A stretch of DNA of 64,000 nt from Scolanthus callimorphus (lineage: Eukaryota > Cnidaria > Anthozoa > Actiniaria > Edwardsiidae): assembly GCA_033964015.1 (NCBI GenBank), contig CM066925.1, positions 8,346,435 to 8,410,434 of the forward strand. Direction: 5' to 3'. Of this stretch, positions 20,340-32,131 are shown piece by piece; the first letter of the stretch is position 1; every line of letters starts with the position of its first letter. Position numbers and translations under genes: made by a program. The notes beneath the pieces were generated by a model. It ran no database searches and was not told the origin of the DNA. It saw only the letters and a list, made by a program, of their open reading frames with translations.

Positions 20340-22740
20340 AAACATGGAAAAGAAAACCAATCATTCATATAAGAACGTTTTAGTAGGCACCTATATTTAT
20401 TGGTATTGTACACACTTTGTATAGGCCGCTATGGAAATAAATCTCAATCTATTACTGGCTTCCCTGGGGTGGGGAATCTTTAAACTTTTGCTGGTACCAG
20501 GGTCAGAATTTTTTCCAGGGTGGGGAGGGGGGAATTGAGGGACTCTCAATCTCTAGCGCGCCAATTTTTGCGCAACTACGACACGAGATAGATAGTTCTC
20601 GGAGACAAACACAATAGTGGAAAATAGCCAAATAGCTACAAAGGAATGGACTAGAGAAATTAGTGGATAATTTTTAAGACGATATTGTACTACTTTTTAG
20701 AAGACTTTTTACGATTTGAGATTGTGGTGGATTTGTTTTCGTTTAATATTTTGTCTCACATTCAGTGAAATGAAAGCTCGTTCAAAGACGAGAAAATTAA
20801 ACTACTGTACTAAAAACAAATTGTAATCGCGCGAACAGAATAAATGGAATTGAAGTTTTGAGTGGAAATGTTTTGTTGCGGGTATTGGCATTTTTCAATG
20901 TTTGTCTTCCCCGACGTATGGTATTTTGCATCTTTGCTAGCCCTGGGTCGGGGAATTTTCATTATTATTTTAGAAATGAGCAAAACCTGGGGGTTGGCCA
21001 GGGGGGGGGGGGGGGGGGGGGGCATGGTCACCGCCGATCCCTATTTTGACGATAGCTCCGCCCACTCATAGCAAACAATAGGAAGTTTTCCCTACGGAAT
21101 TCAAAATGTCCGAGCAACAAACTTGAATATCAAATATTTTTCAATAATTATTCAGCTTTTCAAGATCATAAAATATAAAAAACAAATTGCATGCAACACC
21201 TTCTAACACCTCCCCGCAATCGGCTTGTCCGACGTAGCAACAGTTACTAGGGGTATAACAATGAATGCGGGATCGGTGAATTGACTGATACATTAATTAC
21301 ACATTTTCGCTGCAAAACGTGGCAAATTTAACGCACAGGTAGCTACAGGTTTCATTGTAAGAGTTTCAACTGATTTTCATTTGCCAAAGGCACAAGATTT
21401 ATAGTCCTCGAGCCCTTGCTTGTTTTGTGTCCACGATCTTATTTAGTCAGCGGACTCTCACACTGTCCTTTTGACCCAAAAATGGCGGACAAGAAAGCGA
21501 AAAGAGCGTCAAAATACAATGCAAAGGTGAGACTTTTAGAGGAATTTGCCCTTTACTGTACCATATAGTAGACCAAGAAACAGGTTTAAAGGTATTCTCT
21601 TTTGGTAGGAAAGTATTGTGGCCATCGGGGTCAATCTGATGAGATACAACACCTCCAACGCGTTTCTTGCGATTGAAATCGAGTGCAGAGCAAGTTGGTA
21701 AAAATCCATACACACAATTGAAAAGAGCACATAAACAATTACTAAATTTGCCAAGTTTTCTCGGTGGAGAGTTGTAAAATGGAAAAGAAACAGCCGTGAG
21801 ATGTCGCAGAACTCAATGTTGTTTCGTTTGAGCGAAGAAAAGGTAGGTTTGCCCCACGGGACCTCCACGAATTTATTACAACATTTCGTTCTTTATTGGC
21901 TGAATTCACACAAGAGACGAGTTTCCCGTCTAAGACGAGTTTCTCGCCTTGAATATGGTTCCCTGTTCTTGACGTCATCAAAATACAGCCTGCACCAAAT
22001 CCCAGTTCGGAGTCCAGCAAAAAAAACACAAGTCACAGGAGAGTGGAAATACCATACGAAATGGTCACTTTTTGAGAAAAAATACTCCAGCACTTGAAAT
22101 TATATTAAGACATATTTTTTTAGAACTTTGACCAATTTTACCTGAAAGCGGCAAAAAATCTTGTTCCTCGAAATAAAAAAAGTTGTTGCTTTGAATTTTG
22201 TCTCATTTCAAAGGTCTTCATGGTAGTGTTCGTGTATTATCGCAATGCTAAAACATTTCCAGAGGAAGCTGAGAAAATAAATTTTAATTTTTACAGATAG
22301 ACGTATTTTTGCACCTAAAATGGTGATGTCAATCACAGCCTATATAGATTCTATATTAATTTTTCCATTTTTGAATGCTTATTTCTTTGGCGGCGCCAAC
22401 CCAGTCCTCTGCCTTTTGTGATATTTTGAAATGTGGACCACAAATCTACAAATTAGGATAGAAATCATTGAGTAACAGTATTTTTGGCCAAACGTTACTC
22501 TAAGTTGTAAAATAACCTGTCTTAAACGTAATTGCTACATGTACTTGTTTATCTACTGATGATCTGGTGATCTTTCTTTGGTTTAAGAAACCCTTCAGGT
22601 TTGGAGTCCAATGTTGTTGTTGCTCAAGTGTGTTCGCTGTGACAAGTCAGACGAGAGATAACAACACTAGATTTCATGCCCAAAAAGGGCTCTTAAATCA
22701 TAGAAGAGAAGACAAGACAATTAGAAAAGGGAATCATACG
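20340..22740. other. No recognisable gene
   Basis: No motif-bearing frame. A G-run of about 22 lies at 21001. The segment 21903-21950 contains GAGACGAGTTTCCCGTCT with an adjacent near-copy; the same 46 bp recur near 63880-63926, so it is a dispersed repeat fragment. Confidence 0.45.
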
Positions 22741-22747
22741 ACTTTGA

Positions 22748-22845
22748 GTTCAATTTGGGATTAATTGCACGAGTGAATTTTTCAAAAAGTATCGAAATTT
22801 GAGCTTTTTGAAAAACTCACGAGTGTAATTAATCCCAAATTGAAC
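22748..22845. repeat. Hairpin with 42-bp arms
   Basis: The left arm starts GTTCAATTTGGGATTAATTG and the right arm ends with its complement ...CAATTAATCCCAAATTGAAC-like sequence; about 14 bp lie between. A related CACGAGTG/AATTAATCCC hairpin occurs at about 24880-24975. Probably a MITE end or foldback. Confidence 0.7.
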
Positions 22846-23863
22846 GAGAATAGTCCTATGATTACTATATTAATAATATGGATGCAAAAAATTTCAGAGA
22901 AAGACCTTATTTGCAGTGGCCACAAATGCACTGAACGCCTGCGAGACAAGCGAGCAAAGTTTATGAAACCTAACTTGACATTAAATATACTTGACACAAC
23001 AAATTGATTTTATGCTAGAAGCAGGTGGAATTCTGTTTTGATGATCATAAACTTTATTTCAGATTCCAAGGTAAAATAACATAAGAGAGCCTGTATTAAT
23101 TAATTAATTGCTTGGTTTCTTTCAGTTTGAATTGCTTTTGGAAGCTTAGTTGCTTGTGTATTTTCGGTCACCAAAAACGGGCAGAATATTGTCCAGAAAG
23201 GTGAACATAGCTAGGTAAACTTCCACAGAAGACATACCTGAAGTCTTCTCTTGTGTAAACTTTCTTGTAACAGCTAAACAACCAAGATTGACAGGAATTT
23301 GATCCGGAAAACTGTCCGTATCGCATGTGTTCTTGTACACTTCTAGTTCGTTTTCATCGCTGGCATTTCCCGCTGCTAGATTCGCAGTCAACGAAGATTT
23401 CCCTTCATATCCTCACATAACAAAGAATGAAAACTTAAACAAGTCTTGCTCAAATCCATAGGGAATTCCATTTTGCTTTCCACAAGTTTCGGAAGATAGT
23501 TTTCATGAAAAGGAACCGATTTTCTCCTTTCACATCCAGAGCCGATCTCCGATCTTGTTGACAAGGCTCAAACAGATCGAGTGGCGTGACAGCTAGCGCG
23601 CATTTGATTGGCTGGTTCGCAAAATCCATTGTTTATTTAGCCAATCAGCTTCATTTACCTGCACTCATTTGAGTGCAATGTACTTTTTTGGAGTGCAAAT
23701 TACTTTTGTAATTGCACTGCTCTTGACCAATCAGAATCAAGAAATTTTTGCATCCATATTATTACCAGATAAACAAAAAGTAATTACCTTTTATTGTATA
23801 GATATCGATGAGATACCTGTGTTTCTGCAGGGGTGTGTCGAAAACCAAGACCCCTTAATTGTT
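22846..23863. other. No recognisable gene
   Basis: AT-rich, with short open frames lacking motifs. CCAATCAG-type motifs occur near 23607, 23641 and 23728, as in many MITEs of this window. Confidence 0.4.
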
Positions 23864-24243
23864 TACAGTCAAAAGACATGAAGCGTGCCCCCCTAGAGTT
23901 GAATACTCAATTCATTATTCCATATTTATTGTTTTCATTATTTCATCCAAAAGTGCAATTTTCAATTCAATATTGAAATTTTAGTAATCTAACTAATTAC
24001 TCTGGGTGAACAATTGCTTATTCTGAAATCAAAATTTGAACATTTAACATTTTAAATATTGAATTGAAAAATGCATTTTTGGATTGAATAATGAAATCAA
24101 TAATGGCATAAATAACCATCTCGCTTCTCAACCAATCAAAACGATTCGTTTGACAGCTTAGCTGTCAATCAGTTTGACGTGTTGATTGCAAATGAATGGA
24201 ATATTCAACTCTAGGGGGGCACGCTTTATGTCTTGTGACTGTA
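23864..24243. mobile_element. MITE with ~42-bp TIRs
   Basis: Ends TACAGTCAAAAGACATGAAG and its counterpart CTTTATGTCTTGTGACTGTA are inverted repeats over about 42 bp with two differences, including CGTGCCCCCCTAGAGTTGAA. Inner arms with AATATTGAA-type sequence extend the fold. It is 380 bp with no gene. Confidence 0.8.
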
Positions 24244-24411
24244 ACATTTCGACTTTGTTGTATCCTTACCTAGATGAATTATCAGCAAAAGAATGCACTA
24301 TGCTTCAAATGAAGGCCACACGCAAACACTAAATAACGCTGACATTGAGACAAAGTGTGTGCGATGTTTACATATTTTGAACTTTGTTGTGACTGGAATA
24401 ATTATTACAGT

Positions 24412-24443
24412 GTCTTGGTTTTCGAGATCTCGAAAACCAAGAC
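24412..24443. repeat. Perfect 32-bp palindrome
   Basis: GTCTTGGTTTTCGAGA is followed directly by its reverse complement. One half-site, TCGAAAACCAAGACC, also occurs at 23838 before the MITE at 23864, so this may be the junction of two terminal repeats. Confidence 0.8.
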
Positions 24444-25010
24444 CTTAGCCTGCGTAGCGGCTCTAAAAGGAAGGGGAGGGAGTCAGGACGAGCGAAAACC
24501 GGAAATAGCGCAGGCCGCAAGGGGTTCTGGGAAGGGAGGAAGGGAGAGCCTGCAAGAGGACTATTATTTGGACTTTGAAGAGACAGAGTGACACACGTGT
24601 GACCTCAATTTGTGGTTTCGAATAACTGTCAAAATCAACCACTGAAAGTGCTCTTCTGCTGTTTATTTTTCGATATTTTGCTCTTTGTATTGGCAATTCT
24701 CGGCTAAGTTACTTCGAGGATCGAATCTAGAGACAAGTAATAATTTAGAACAGTGATTTAGAACAGCGACAAACTTGGGGCCTGTAGCGCTCTCGGCGGA
24801 TCTATATTTACACAATCGAGTACTAAGTCGCTTGTGTTTCTCCCTCAGAAGAGAACAAAGATCAAATCTTTCATCCTTGTTTTATTAATTTCACGAGTGT
24901 TTTCAATGTTTTTCCAATGCGGCGAGGGCAATTCGAAAAAATGGAAAACACAAGTGAAATTAATCCCTAATTTTACGAGGAACCCATGTGATTACTTGTT
25001 TATGATATAC

Positions 25011-25807
25011 AGGGCCCGTGGTTTGATGCGCGGGTGCGGAAACGCATAATTTGACTTTCTCCGCATAATGCACATAATCCGCCAAATCCCGCATAATCGC
25101 GCACAATTTCCCATATTTTGTGAAAATCATTGAAAAGGCATCATTACTTGGTGAATTTCAATTTTTCTTACATATTTTTTCTCACAAAACTGATACATTT
25201 CTTCTAAAATTATCTGGCCAACGTCAAAACAACTCGATAGAAATGAAAAATAACAGCAAAAGCGTTCTATGCTAATCGCGTTGAGCTGGGAACTGATGTC
25301 GACAAGAAATAAAACTTTCGTCGACAGTGCAGATCACTCTCGCGATCGGGATTAATTTGGAAAGTTACGCGCAGAATGACGCCGCAAACAAGCGCGACGA
25401 TGTTTTTGTGATCACGAGAATCGTAACGATCCGATAGTCTGCATGTAACTCTCGTGACCGTTCAGTTCTTGTTTAATAGGAGTGCGTTGCTACGATTCTT
25501 GTGGTATGAAAAAGGTAACCCTTTTTTGTAAGAATAAGCTTTATTACAAGTGAAACACACGTCTACCTGAAAGAAAATGTAGCGTCATTACGTTGTAACA
25601 AACAAGAGTTGTTAAAACCAATTAGCAGCTATATCCGTGTAACAAAACAGCTAAAAACAGCAAAATACGTTACGACACTAGGAAAAAATATTGCGCAATC
25701 CCGCATAATTTCGTATTTTTAGCGCATTATTTTGCATTTTTAGCGCATAATTTCAGAAAAAATCGCGCATAATTTCAGAACAAAACCCTCATCAAACCAC
25801 GGGCCCT
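25011..25807. mobile_element. hAT-like MITE with 18-bp TIRs
   Basis: AGGGCCCGTGGTTTGATG at the left and CATCAAACCACGGGCCCT at the right are perfect inverted copies. The 8 bp flanks, TGATATAC and CGATATAA, share GATATA and may be a decayed 8 bp duplication, as hAT elements make. Subterminal DNA is rich in CGCATAAT/GCGCATAA repeats at both ends. It is 797 bp with no coding. Confidence 0.7.
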
Positions 25808-26465
25808 CGATATAACAGGGTAAAATTCAGCGCGCGTGTTGACTGCTCATGTTCAGGCATGTGAAAAGTAATTTGGAAGAGCCAATCAGCATTGAGTAAT
25901 TTTGCCCTGTATATTAATATAATTTATGCTGGTCCGTTCAGGAGCTTTACGGCCAAGCCTCCAATTTTGCCTACAGAGTATTTAGGCAATATTTTCTGTT
26001 CACAGAACAAACATAAAATGTGCCAAGTTTTGTGAAGGAATGTATACGCCGCATATATGGTAGAAAACATGTTCTTAGGCACTCCCCTAGATTCATTTTG
26101 TCATATTATGTTGAAGGTAGTGTTTTCAGGGGGGATGTAACTAGAATTTGTCAAGTGTTTCTATCCCAGTATTTTTTTGGCATTCATTCCAAGGTACTTG
26201 AATGATAAATTGTGGGATTTGATTGAAAGCATTTTGGTGCTCTAAATATTTATAATAGTGTATTGTATATAGGGTTGCATGTATCTTAGTGAATATCTGC
26301 AGCATGTCTTACAGCTTTTTTATCTTACAGCATTATCATGTGTTTATAAAGATCCGCCAGAATCCTCCACCACCCCAGTATCTTTTCTTGACATTCTGAT
26401 AGGCATTTTTTATTACATATGTTAGAAGATCGTACTAGATTTCTAACCTCTATGTCGTTTTTTAG
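25808..26465. other. Spacer ending in a zinc-finger-type intron end
   Basis: No gene in the first part. The last 130 bp (CCCCAGTATCTTTTCTTGACATTC to the TTTTTTAG acceptor at 26457-26464) match the intron ends before the exons at 2255 and 27194. Confidence 0.5.
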
Positions 26466-26757
26466 GATAAGATCGATTCGCTCGGCACAACTGGAAACAA
26501 TCTCAGAGAAACCAAAGCAAGCCCTCTTGATGGAACAGATAATTATCTTCAACGCGTGATTAAGGAAGAAGTAGTTGAATATGAGACTATAGTTTCTCAA
26601 ATATTGAAGAAGGAGAAGAGGTAAGTTGTAGAAATCAGCACAGGACAAAAAAAAAAGTTATAGCTCTTTGGATGTTTGTAGTGATGTCACAATCAAACCT
26701 GACAAAAAATATGACCAATTCGACCTCTCCAACATACTTGAAGAGGTACAATAGAAG
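26466..26757 (+). pseudogene. Broken N-terminal exon of a zinc-finger gene
   Basis: It starts after an acceptor like those of genes 1 and 2 and codes in frame for a matching N-terminus (including NNLRETKASPLDG and RVIKEEVVEYE). One base is then lost at TATGAGACTATAG (TATGAAGACTGTAG in gene 1), which leads to a stop soon after. Similarity resumes out of frame and ends near 26757 with no fingers. It lies 440 bp upstream of intact gene 2, so it is a tandem duplicate that died. Confidence 0.8.
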
Positions 26758-27193
26758 ATATCAGGGCAAAACCTTTCACAAAACCTCCTTCTGACAGTTC
26801 ACTTACAACTTATTCAAAAATTACCCTCCATGGAGAGGCATAAGAGGCTGTCTAATTGTGGGACCATGCACAGCTGGACAATATTTAGCTACGCGTCCAT
26901 CTACTTTTCGATGCACACACATACTTGGGAGAGCACTCGAGTAGCTATAGATGCTACAACCTTCGCCTCTTCCGTACTCTCCCAACTATCCGTGTGAAGT
27001 CAGAAGTGGATGGGCGCACGCTAAACATTGCCCATTCCTTAATTAAACAGAAATATCATGTCTTTACTATGATCCGCCAAATATGAGAATCCCCACCCCC
27101 AGTATATATTCCTGGCATTCTGATATTGTGTATCATATATAGCATATTATTTTGGAAGATCCTACTAAATTCTAACCTCGATCTCGTTTTTAG

Positions 27194-29146
27194 AAAAAGA
27201 CGGATTCGCACGCCACCTTTGGAAACAATCTCAGAGAAAGCAAAGCAGGCCTCCTTGATGGAACAAATAATTATCTTCAACGCGTGATTAAGGAAAAAGT
27301 AGTTGAATGCGAAGACTATAGTTTCTCAAATATAGAAGAAGGGAAGGAGATCGCATCGGTTAGTTTTGGAAATCAGCACAGAACAAGGAAATGTAATAGC
27401 TCTGTGAATGCTTGTTGTGACTTTGATGTTGCAATCAAAACTGAAGAAAACGATGAACAATTCGACCTCTCCAGCATACTTGAAGACGTACAAAACAAGT
27501 GTTTGCTTCATCGTCGAGCGTTCCTTGAAGTTCAGGACAAAAGTTCCGGTCCTAGTCAGCAACAAAACTGTGAAGATTCTGGGGCAAGTTCTACAGCTGG
27601 AACTGATAACTCTCCTTGTGTTGTTATGGAAGAAAACGTTCAAGTTGAAGAATTTAGTGTTTACCGAACACTAAATGATTTTGCGGGCAAGAGCTTTCAG
27701 GACATCCAACAGCTAATTTCTCGTGAAAAACAACAGGGACTCGGAGGTCATGTCAACCGTCCTCTTATCCCCACACCTTTAAGAACTTATGAACCTTATG
27801 AATGCGAATATTGCAGTAAATGTTTCGCCTCATCGAATGGCCGTACCAGTCACGAACGAACACACACAGGAGTTAGACCATATGAGTGTGAAGAATGCGG
27901 CAAGTCATTCAAAAGATCGAGTCATCTAACAGGACATAAACGAACACATTCGGGAGTTAGACCATATGAGTGTGAAGAATGCTGTAAGAGATTCAAAACA
28001 TCGAGTCATCTAACACGACATAAACAATCACATTCAGGAGTTAAACCATACGAGTGTGAAGAATGCGGTAAGCGATTCATAACATCGAGTCAGTTAACAA
28101 TGCATGAACGAACACATTCGGGAGTTAAACCTTATCAATGCCCACATTGCAGTAAAAGTTTCGTCTCATCGAGTGACCGTACGAGACACGAACGAACACA
28201 CACAGGAGTTAGACCATATGAGTGTGAAGAATGCGTTAAGGCTTTCAAAACATCGAGTGAGCTGAAAATACATAAACGAATACATTCGGGAGTTAAACGT
28301 TATGAATGTCGATATTGCAGGAAATGTTTCGTCTCATCGATTGACCACACGAGACACGAACAAACACACACAGGAGTTAAACCATATGAATGTGACGAAT
28401 GCGGTAAGGCTTTCAAAACATCGAGTCATCTAACAGGACATAAACTAATACATTTAGGAGTTAAACCTTTTGAATGTCGATATTGCAGGAGATGTTTCAC
28501 ACGATGGTGTACCCTTACAAAACACGAAAGAACACACGCAGGAGTTAGACCATATGAGTGCCAAGAATGCGGAAAAGCATTTAAAACATCGAGTCAGTTA
28601 ACAAGACATAAACCAATGCATTCAGGAGTTAAACCTTATAAATGTCGATGTTGCGGTAAATGTTTCATGCGATCGAGTGCCCTTAGAGAACACAAACGAA
28701 CGCATTCAGAAGTTAGACCATATAAGTGCGAAGAATGCGGAAAGGCGTTCAAAACATCAAGTCATCGAGCTGGACATAAAGTATACCATTCAGGAGTTAG
28801 TCCGTATGCGTGCGAAGAATGCGGGAAGGCATTCAAAAAACCCAGTCATCTAACAAGACATAAACGGACACATTCCGGAGTGAAACCATATCAATGTCGA
28901 TATTGCAGTAAGTGTTACAGATATTCGAGTGGCCGTGCGACGCACGAACTAACACACACCGGAGTTAAACCGCATAAATGTGACGAATGCACTAAGGCGT
29001 ATAAATCATCAGGTGAATTAACAGTACATAAACGAACACATTCAGGTGTTAGACCATATGAGTGTGAAGAATGCAGTAAGGCATTCAAATCATCGAGTGA
29101 GTTAACAAAACATAGAATAATACATTCAGGAGTTAGTCGGTATTAG
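27194..29146 (+). CDS. C2H2 zinc-finger protein, main exon (gene 2, 16 fingers)
   Basis: A paralog of gene 1. The exon begins after CTCGTTTTTAG at 27193. The frame is open from 27194 to TAG at 29146 and has no ATG in the first 90 bp (the first apparent start, at 27284, is GTG), so translation must begin in an upstream exon that I cannot place. The N-terminal 170 residues are acidic and match gene 1, including a VIKEKVVECEDYSFSNIEEG stretch. Sixteen consecutive C2H2 fingers follow, all with their Cys and His ligands, joined by HTGV(R/K)PYEC or HSGVKPYEC-type linkers. EECG-K-AFKTSS fingers alternate with YCSKCF fingers that often carry Arg at helix position 4. Likely a nuclear, sequence-specific DNA-binding protein with unknown target. 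The coding frame is clean, so the gene is probably functional. Confidence 0.92.
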   Translation, partial: KKTDSHATFGNNLRESKAGLLDGTNNYLQRVIKEKVVECEDYSFSNIEEGKEIASVSFGNQHRTRKCNSSVNACCDFDVAIKTEENDEQFDLSSILEDVQNKCLLHRRAFLEVQDKSSGPSQQQNCEDSGASSTAGTDNSPCVVMEENVQVEEFSVYRTLNDFAGKSFQDIQQLISREKQQGLGGHVNRPLIPTPLRTYEPYECEYCSKCFASSNGRTSHERTHTGVRPYECEECGKSFKRSSHLTGHKRTHSGVRPYECEECCKRFKTSSHLTRHKQSHSGVKPYECEECGKRFITSSQLTMHERTHSGVKPYQCPHCSKSFVSSSDRTRHERTHTGVRPYECEECVKAFKTSSELKIHKRIHSGVKRYECRYCRKCFVSSIDHTRHEQTHTGVKPYECDECGKAFKTSSHLTGHKLIHLGVKPFECRYCRRCFTRWCTLTKHERTHAGVRPYECQECGKAFKTSSQLTRHKPMHSGVKPYKCRCCGKCFMRSSALREHKRTHSEVRPYKCEECGKAFKTSSHRAGHKVYHSGVSPYACEECGKAFKKPSHLTRHKRTHSGVKPYQCRYCSKCYRYSSGRATHELTHTGVKPHKCDECTKAYKSSGELTVHKRTHSGVRPYECEECSKAFKSSSELTKHRIIHSGVSRY

Positions 29147-29794
29147 TGCGAAGAATGCTGTAATGCATTCACAGAGGATTTCTTCAGGGAAAAGCTGAAT
29201 TTCCCAAGTCACACGCACGCTAAGTGTTTGGGAAATTTACCTTTTCACATGAATGGGTTTCTGCAGAAATTCCCTGTGGTTGAAAACATGTGAGCTGAGA
29301 AAGCCAGTGGCGGATCGAGGATTTTTTCACGGATTTTGTGTCACAGTTATTTGAAGGAATTCGTAAATAGAACTCCAAATTTGTATGTTATCATCTCCAG
29401 ATCACTTATACACTCAATGTTACTCAAATCAGACCTAGTGTTCTATTGTCAATGCTGCATTCTGATTGGTTGAGCTACTAGTAGGCTATAGGCGATTATA
29501 CTATGACGTTATTGTTTACATTTTGGCTCATTTACATAAGCAATAGAGAGAATCAGGCTACTCAGCCTAGCCAGAGAATAATACGTTCTGAATATCAACA
29601 AAGTCCAATGAATAAAACGTAATTAGAAAATGTTGTACAAAAATAATGAAATTACGAACGTGTGGCGTAAAGCCTGAATTTAGAGAAAACATTTTGTCAT
29701 TTTGCCCCAATGATTTCACTAAATTAAAAAAAAGCTGAATTAGCTTTGAAAAATACAATGAAAAGCTCACGATAAGTTCAAATGTTATTCGTAA
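29147..29794. other. 3' flank of zinc-finger gene 2
   Basis: Finger-like sequence decays within about 60 bp after the stop. No other gene seen. A CTGATTGGTT motif lies near 29462. Confidence 0.4.
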
Positions 29795-29919
29795 AGGCCC
29801 ATCACCAACCGGGAACCTTTGCGCCCCGTTTTCTTTTGTTTTCAAATTGATCCATTGTTTTCGGGTGCTCTGATTGGCTAAGAGACCGCAAAGGCTCCCG
29901 GTTGGTGATGGGCCTTTAA
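29795..29919. mobile_element. Short MITE with 32-bp TIRs
   Basis: TAAAGGCCCATCACCAACCG at the left is matched in inverted form at the right (CGGTTGGTGATGGGCCTTTA), with one or two differences over 32 bp. It is 125 bp and contains CTGATTGGCTAA. Non-coding. Confidence 0.75.
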
Positions 29920-29971
29920 GAAAGTTTTTACCTGTTTCCATATCATTTTTCCGGGTATAGTTGAAGCTTTC

Positions 29972-30581
29972 TTAAAGTGCCACTAGCACCTAACTTGTCA
30001 CTTGCCTGAAATGCCACCAAATTCGGCACATAAGTAGAAGACATCATAAACTTTAGCTCTGCGCCATTTTTTTTTTACCAGAAGTTGAAAGGAAATAGCG
30101 TATTTTCACGCCAAATTTCGAATTAAATGACGGACGCAGCACAGGGAGCCCGTGCGTTTTTCCCTACATTTTAGGGCAGCTATCAAAACAAAAGGCGTAC
30201 TGTAATATGTCTTACTTCTGCGATCCAAACAAAAGGCGTACTGTAATATGTCTTACTTCTGCGGTTCTAGTCGTCGCATTTTCTACCAGTTTTAGCATTA
30301 TTTTAATGGACTTTGTATATGCAACTCAAAAACCTATCGATTAATTTTGCTCGATTTTTGTTGGATTGACGTTCGCGACATTTGCAAAGGTCAATCCGAA
30401 CGCCTGCTCAATTGAAGTTTTTTAAGACGCCCAAAAAAATTTCCAAGGTTCTCCGTTTGGTTGTGCTTTCTAGTTCACGGTCTGTTGGTTTGACTTTGCC
30501 TGTTTCTTTCATGCAAATTTGGGTTCTTCGACCGCGCGGGCAGTTTCCGCATAACTGAAAAATGTCAAGTTTATATGTAAT
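29972..30581. repeat. Dispersed repeat fragment and a 41-bp tandem doublet
   Basis: TTAAAGTGCCACTAGCACCT and the next 80 bp match the start of the repeat at 36377, so both belong to one family. At 30185-30262 a 41 bp unit containing GGCGTACTGTAATATGTCTT is tandemly duplicated. The remainder holds no gene. Confidence 0.65.
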
Positions 30582-30682
30582 GTTTACAAAACGAGCTGGA
30601 ATGTTTTATCGGCAGATAGAAACACGAGGCGAAGCCGAGTGTTTCTATCTGCCGATAAAACATGACAGCGAGTTTTGTAAAC
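30582..30682. repeat. Hairpin, ~45-bp arms
   Basis: The left arm GTTTACAAAACGAGCTGGAA...CGGCAGATAGAAACAC and the right arm GTGTTTCTATCTGCCG...GCGAGTTTTGTAAAC are near-perfect inverted copies around a short GC-rich loop. A MITE-type foldback with no gene. Confidence 0.8.
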
Positions 30683-31738
30683 TACTTCTAAAACGGTTGC
30701 CAGTAATAATTCATAATTCCAAGCTAGTTTAAAAAAAGGAAATAAATTTGTGAGAACTACTTCATTGAAATCGAGAATAAGAAATCTGATATAGACTGGC
30801 TTCAAGTTGTATTGTTTAGCTATTTTGAAATGGCAAACAAAAGATTGACAGTGAGAGCTTTTCATTAGTGTATTTAGAGAGGCGTTACGAATAATTGACA
30901 TATCTTCAGTGCTGGGACAAAAGGTCTGTTCATAATTACATGACTTTCAAAAAGAGAAGAATTCCCTTTGGAATAGCTGTCACTTATTTACCTATAATAA
31001 TGATGAGCAAAGAAATGCCGTTCAAATGTCATAGAAAAGAAATGAATGTATTAGCGATACCAGCGATACCTATAATAATACTAGGGCTTTCTGATTGGCT
31101 TTTGTAAAGAAAGGGCTATGTCATTAGTTTTGGGGGCAGTGTTTCCTATTGTTTTTTATTCTTTTTATGATTCAAATTTCTTTGACGAAGTTTTCTTTGT
31201 CATGCGCGTAATGCATCATATGCAATTTGCCCATTCATTCTCGTTTAAGGTGACTCATTCGAAATTCAAAATGCACCCAACTGTGTCTAGAGCGCAAATC
31301 TGCGTCGTCAAACTAACGGCTATAACTTTTGTGTCTTTTCCTCTATTGTTATAATTACTTTTTCAAATCCTACTTTAATGATGTATAAATATGCTACTGG
31401 GAACCGATCTTCTTGAAAACATTTTTAGAAGTCACAATCTAAATTTTTGTGAGGCCCTAATTTCATATTCCGGTCGTACTAGAAAAAAAATTTGCCGGTT
31501 TTTTTGGCTGAAATTCCAGGAATCGATTCCAGTTGTAGTGATCTCCAATCAAACGAAGTTACAGAAAATTCGTCGGAACAGAAACGCGGTAATAAAAATA
31601 CCGTCAGTTATGGTCAACTATTGCCAAATTAGAACGCTGATTCTGCTTGGCTTGAATTGAATTTTAATAGTGCTCCGAAAATTCATTATTTTGGGCTCTT
31701 CCGCCGGCACTATGTTGTATAGTAATGTATTAAACTTT

Positions 31739-31836
31739 CTGTGCTATGTCACTGCGTTCCGCCGCACAGAAAATGTTTATATTGTATATTCTACATGAAC
31801 GTACACGGGTGTAGGAGAGACACTTTCCAGTTACGT
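31739..31836 (-). repeat. Split direct repeat B2
   Basis: Identical to B1 over 98 bp and forming the 3' terminus of the YR element. Its outer end meets the host foldback sequence TAAACTTT at 31731-31738. Confidence 0.9.
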
Positions 31837-31990
31837 TTATTGAAGACGAGGTTAATTACAATAATCAAAGAAGCAAAGCAAAGTAGCCATAAAGGACAAA
31901 GTGACTTAGTATTTACAATGGAAAACAGAGTATTGAATAATAGATAATGTAATTAAGTTCAATGAAATTAAATAAGTAAAAACTTGCCCG

Positions 31991-32131
31991 GTCTACAAAC
32001 GTGGTGATTTCAAGCGAGTAACTGGAAGGTCAAGTGCAATTTGCATGAAAACTACAAGATTTAAAGGTGCATACAATTCCCAAGAGGATGCGCAAAGCGC
32101 TAAATTCCGAATGCCCAACATAAACACATTT
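31991..32131 (-). repeat. Split direct repeat A2
   Basis: Identical to A1 over 141 bp. It abuts B1 directly, so the joint reads CACATTT|CTGTGC, the sequence expected when the element's two ends are joined in a circle. Confidence 0.9.
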
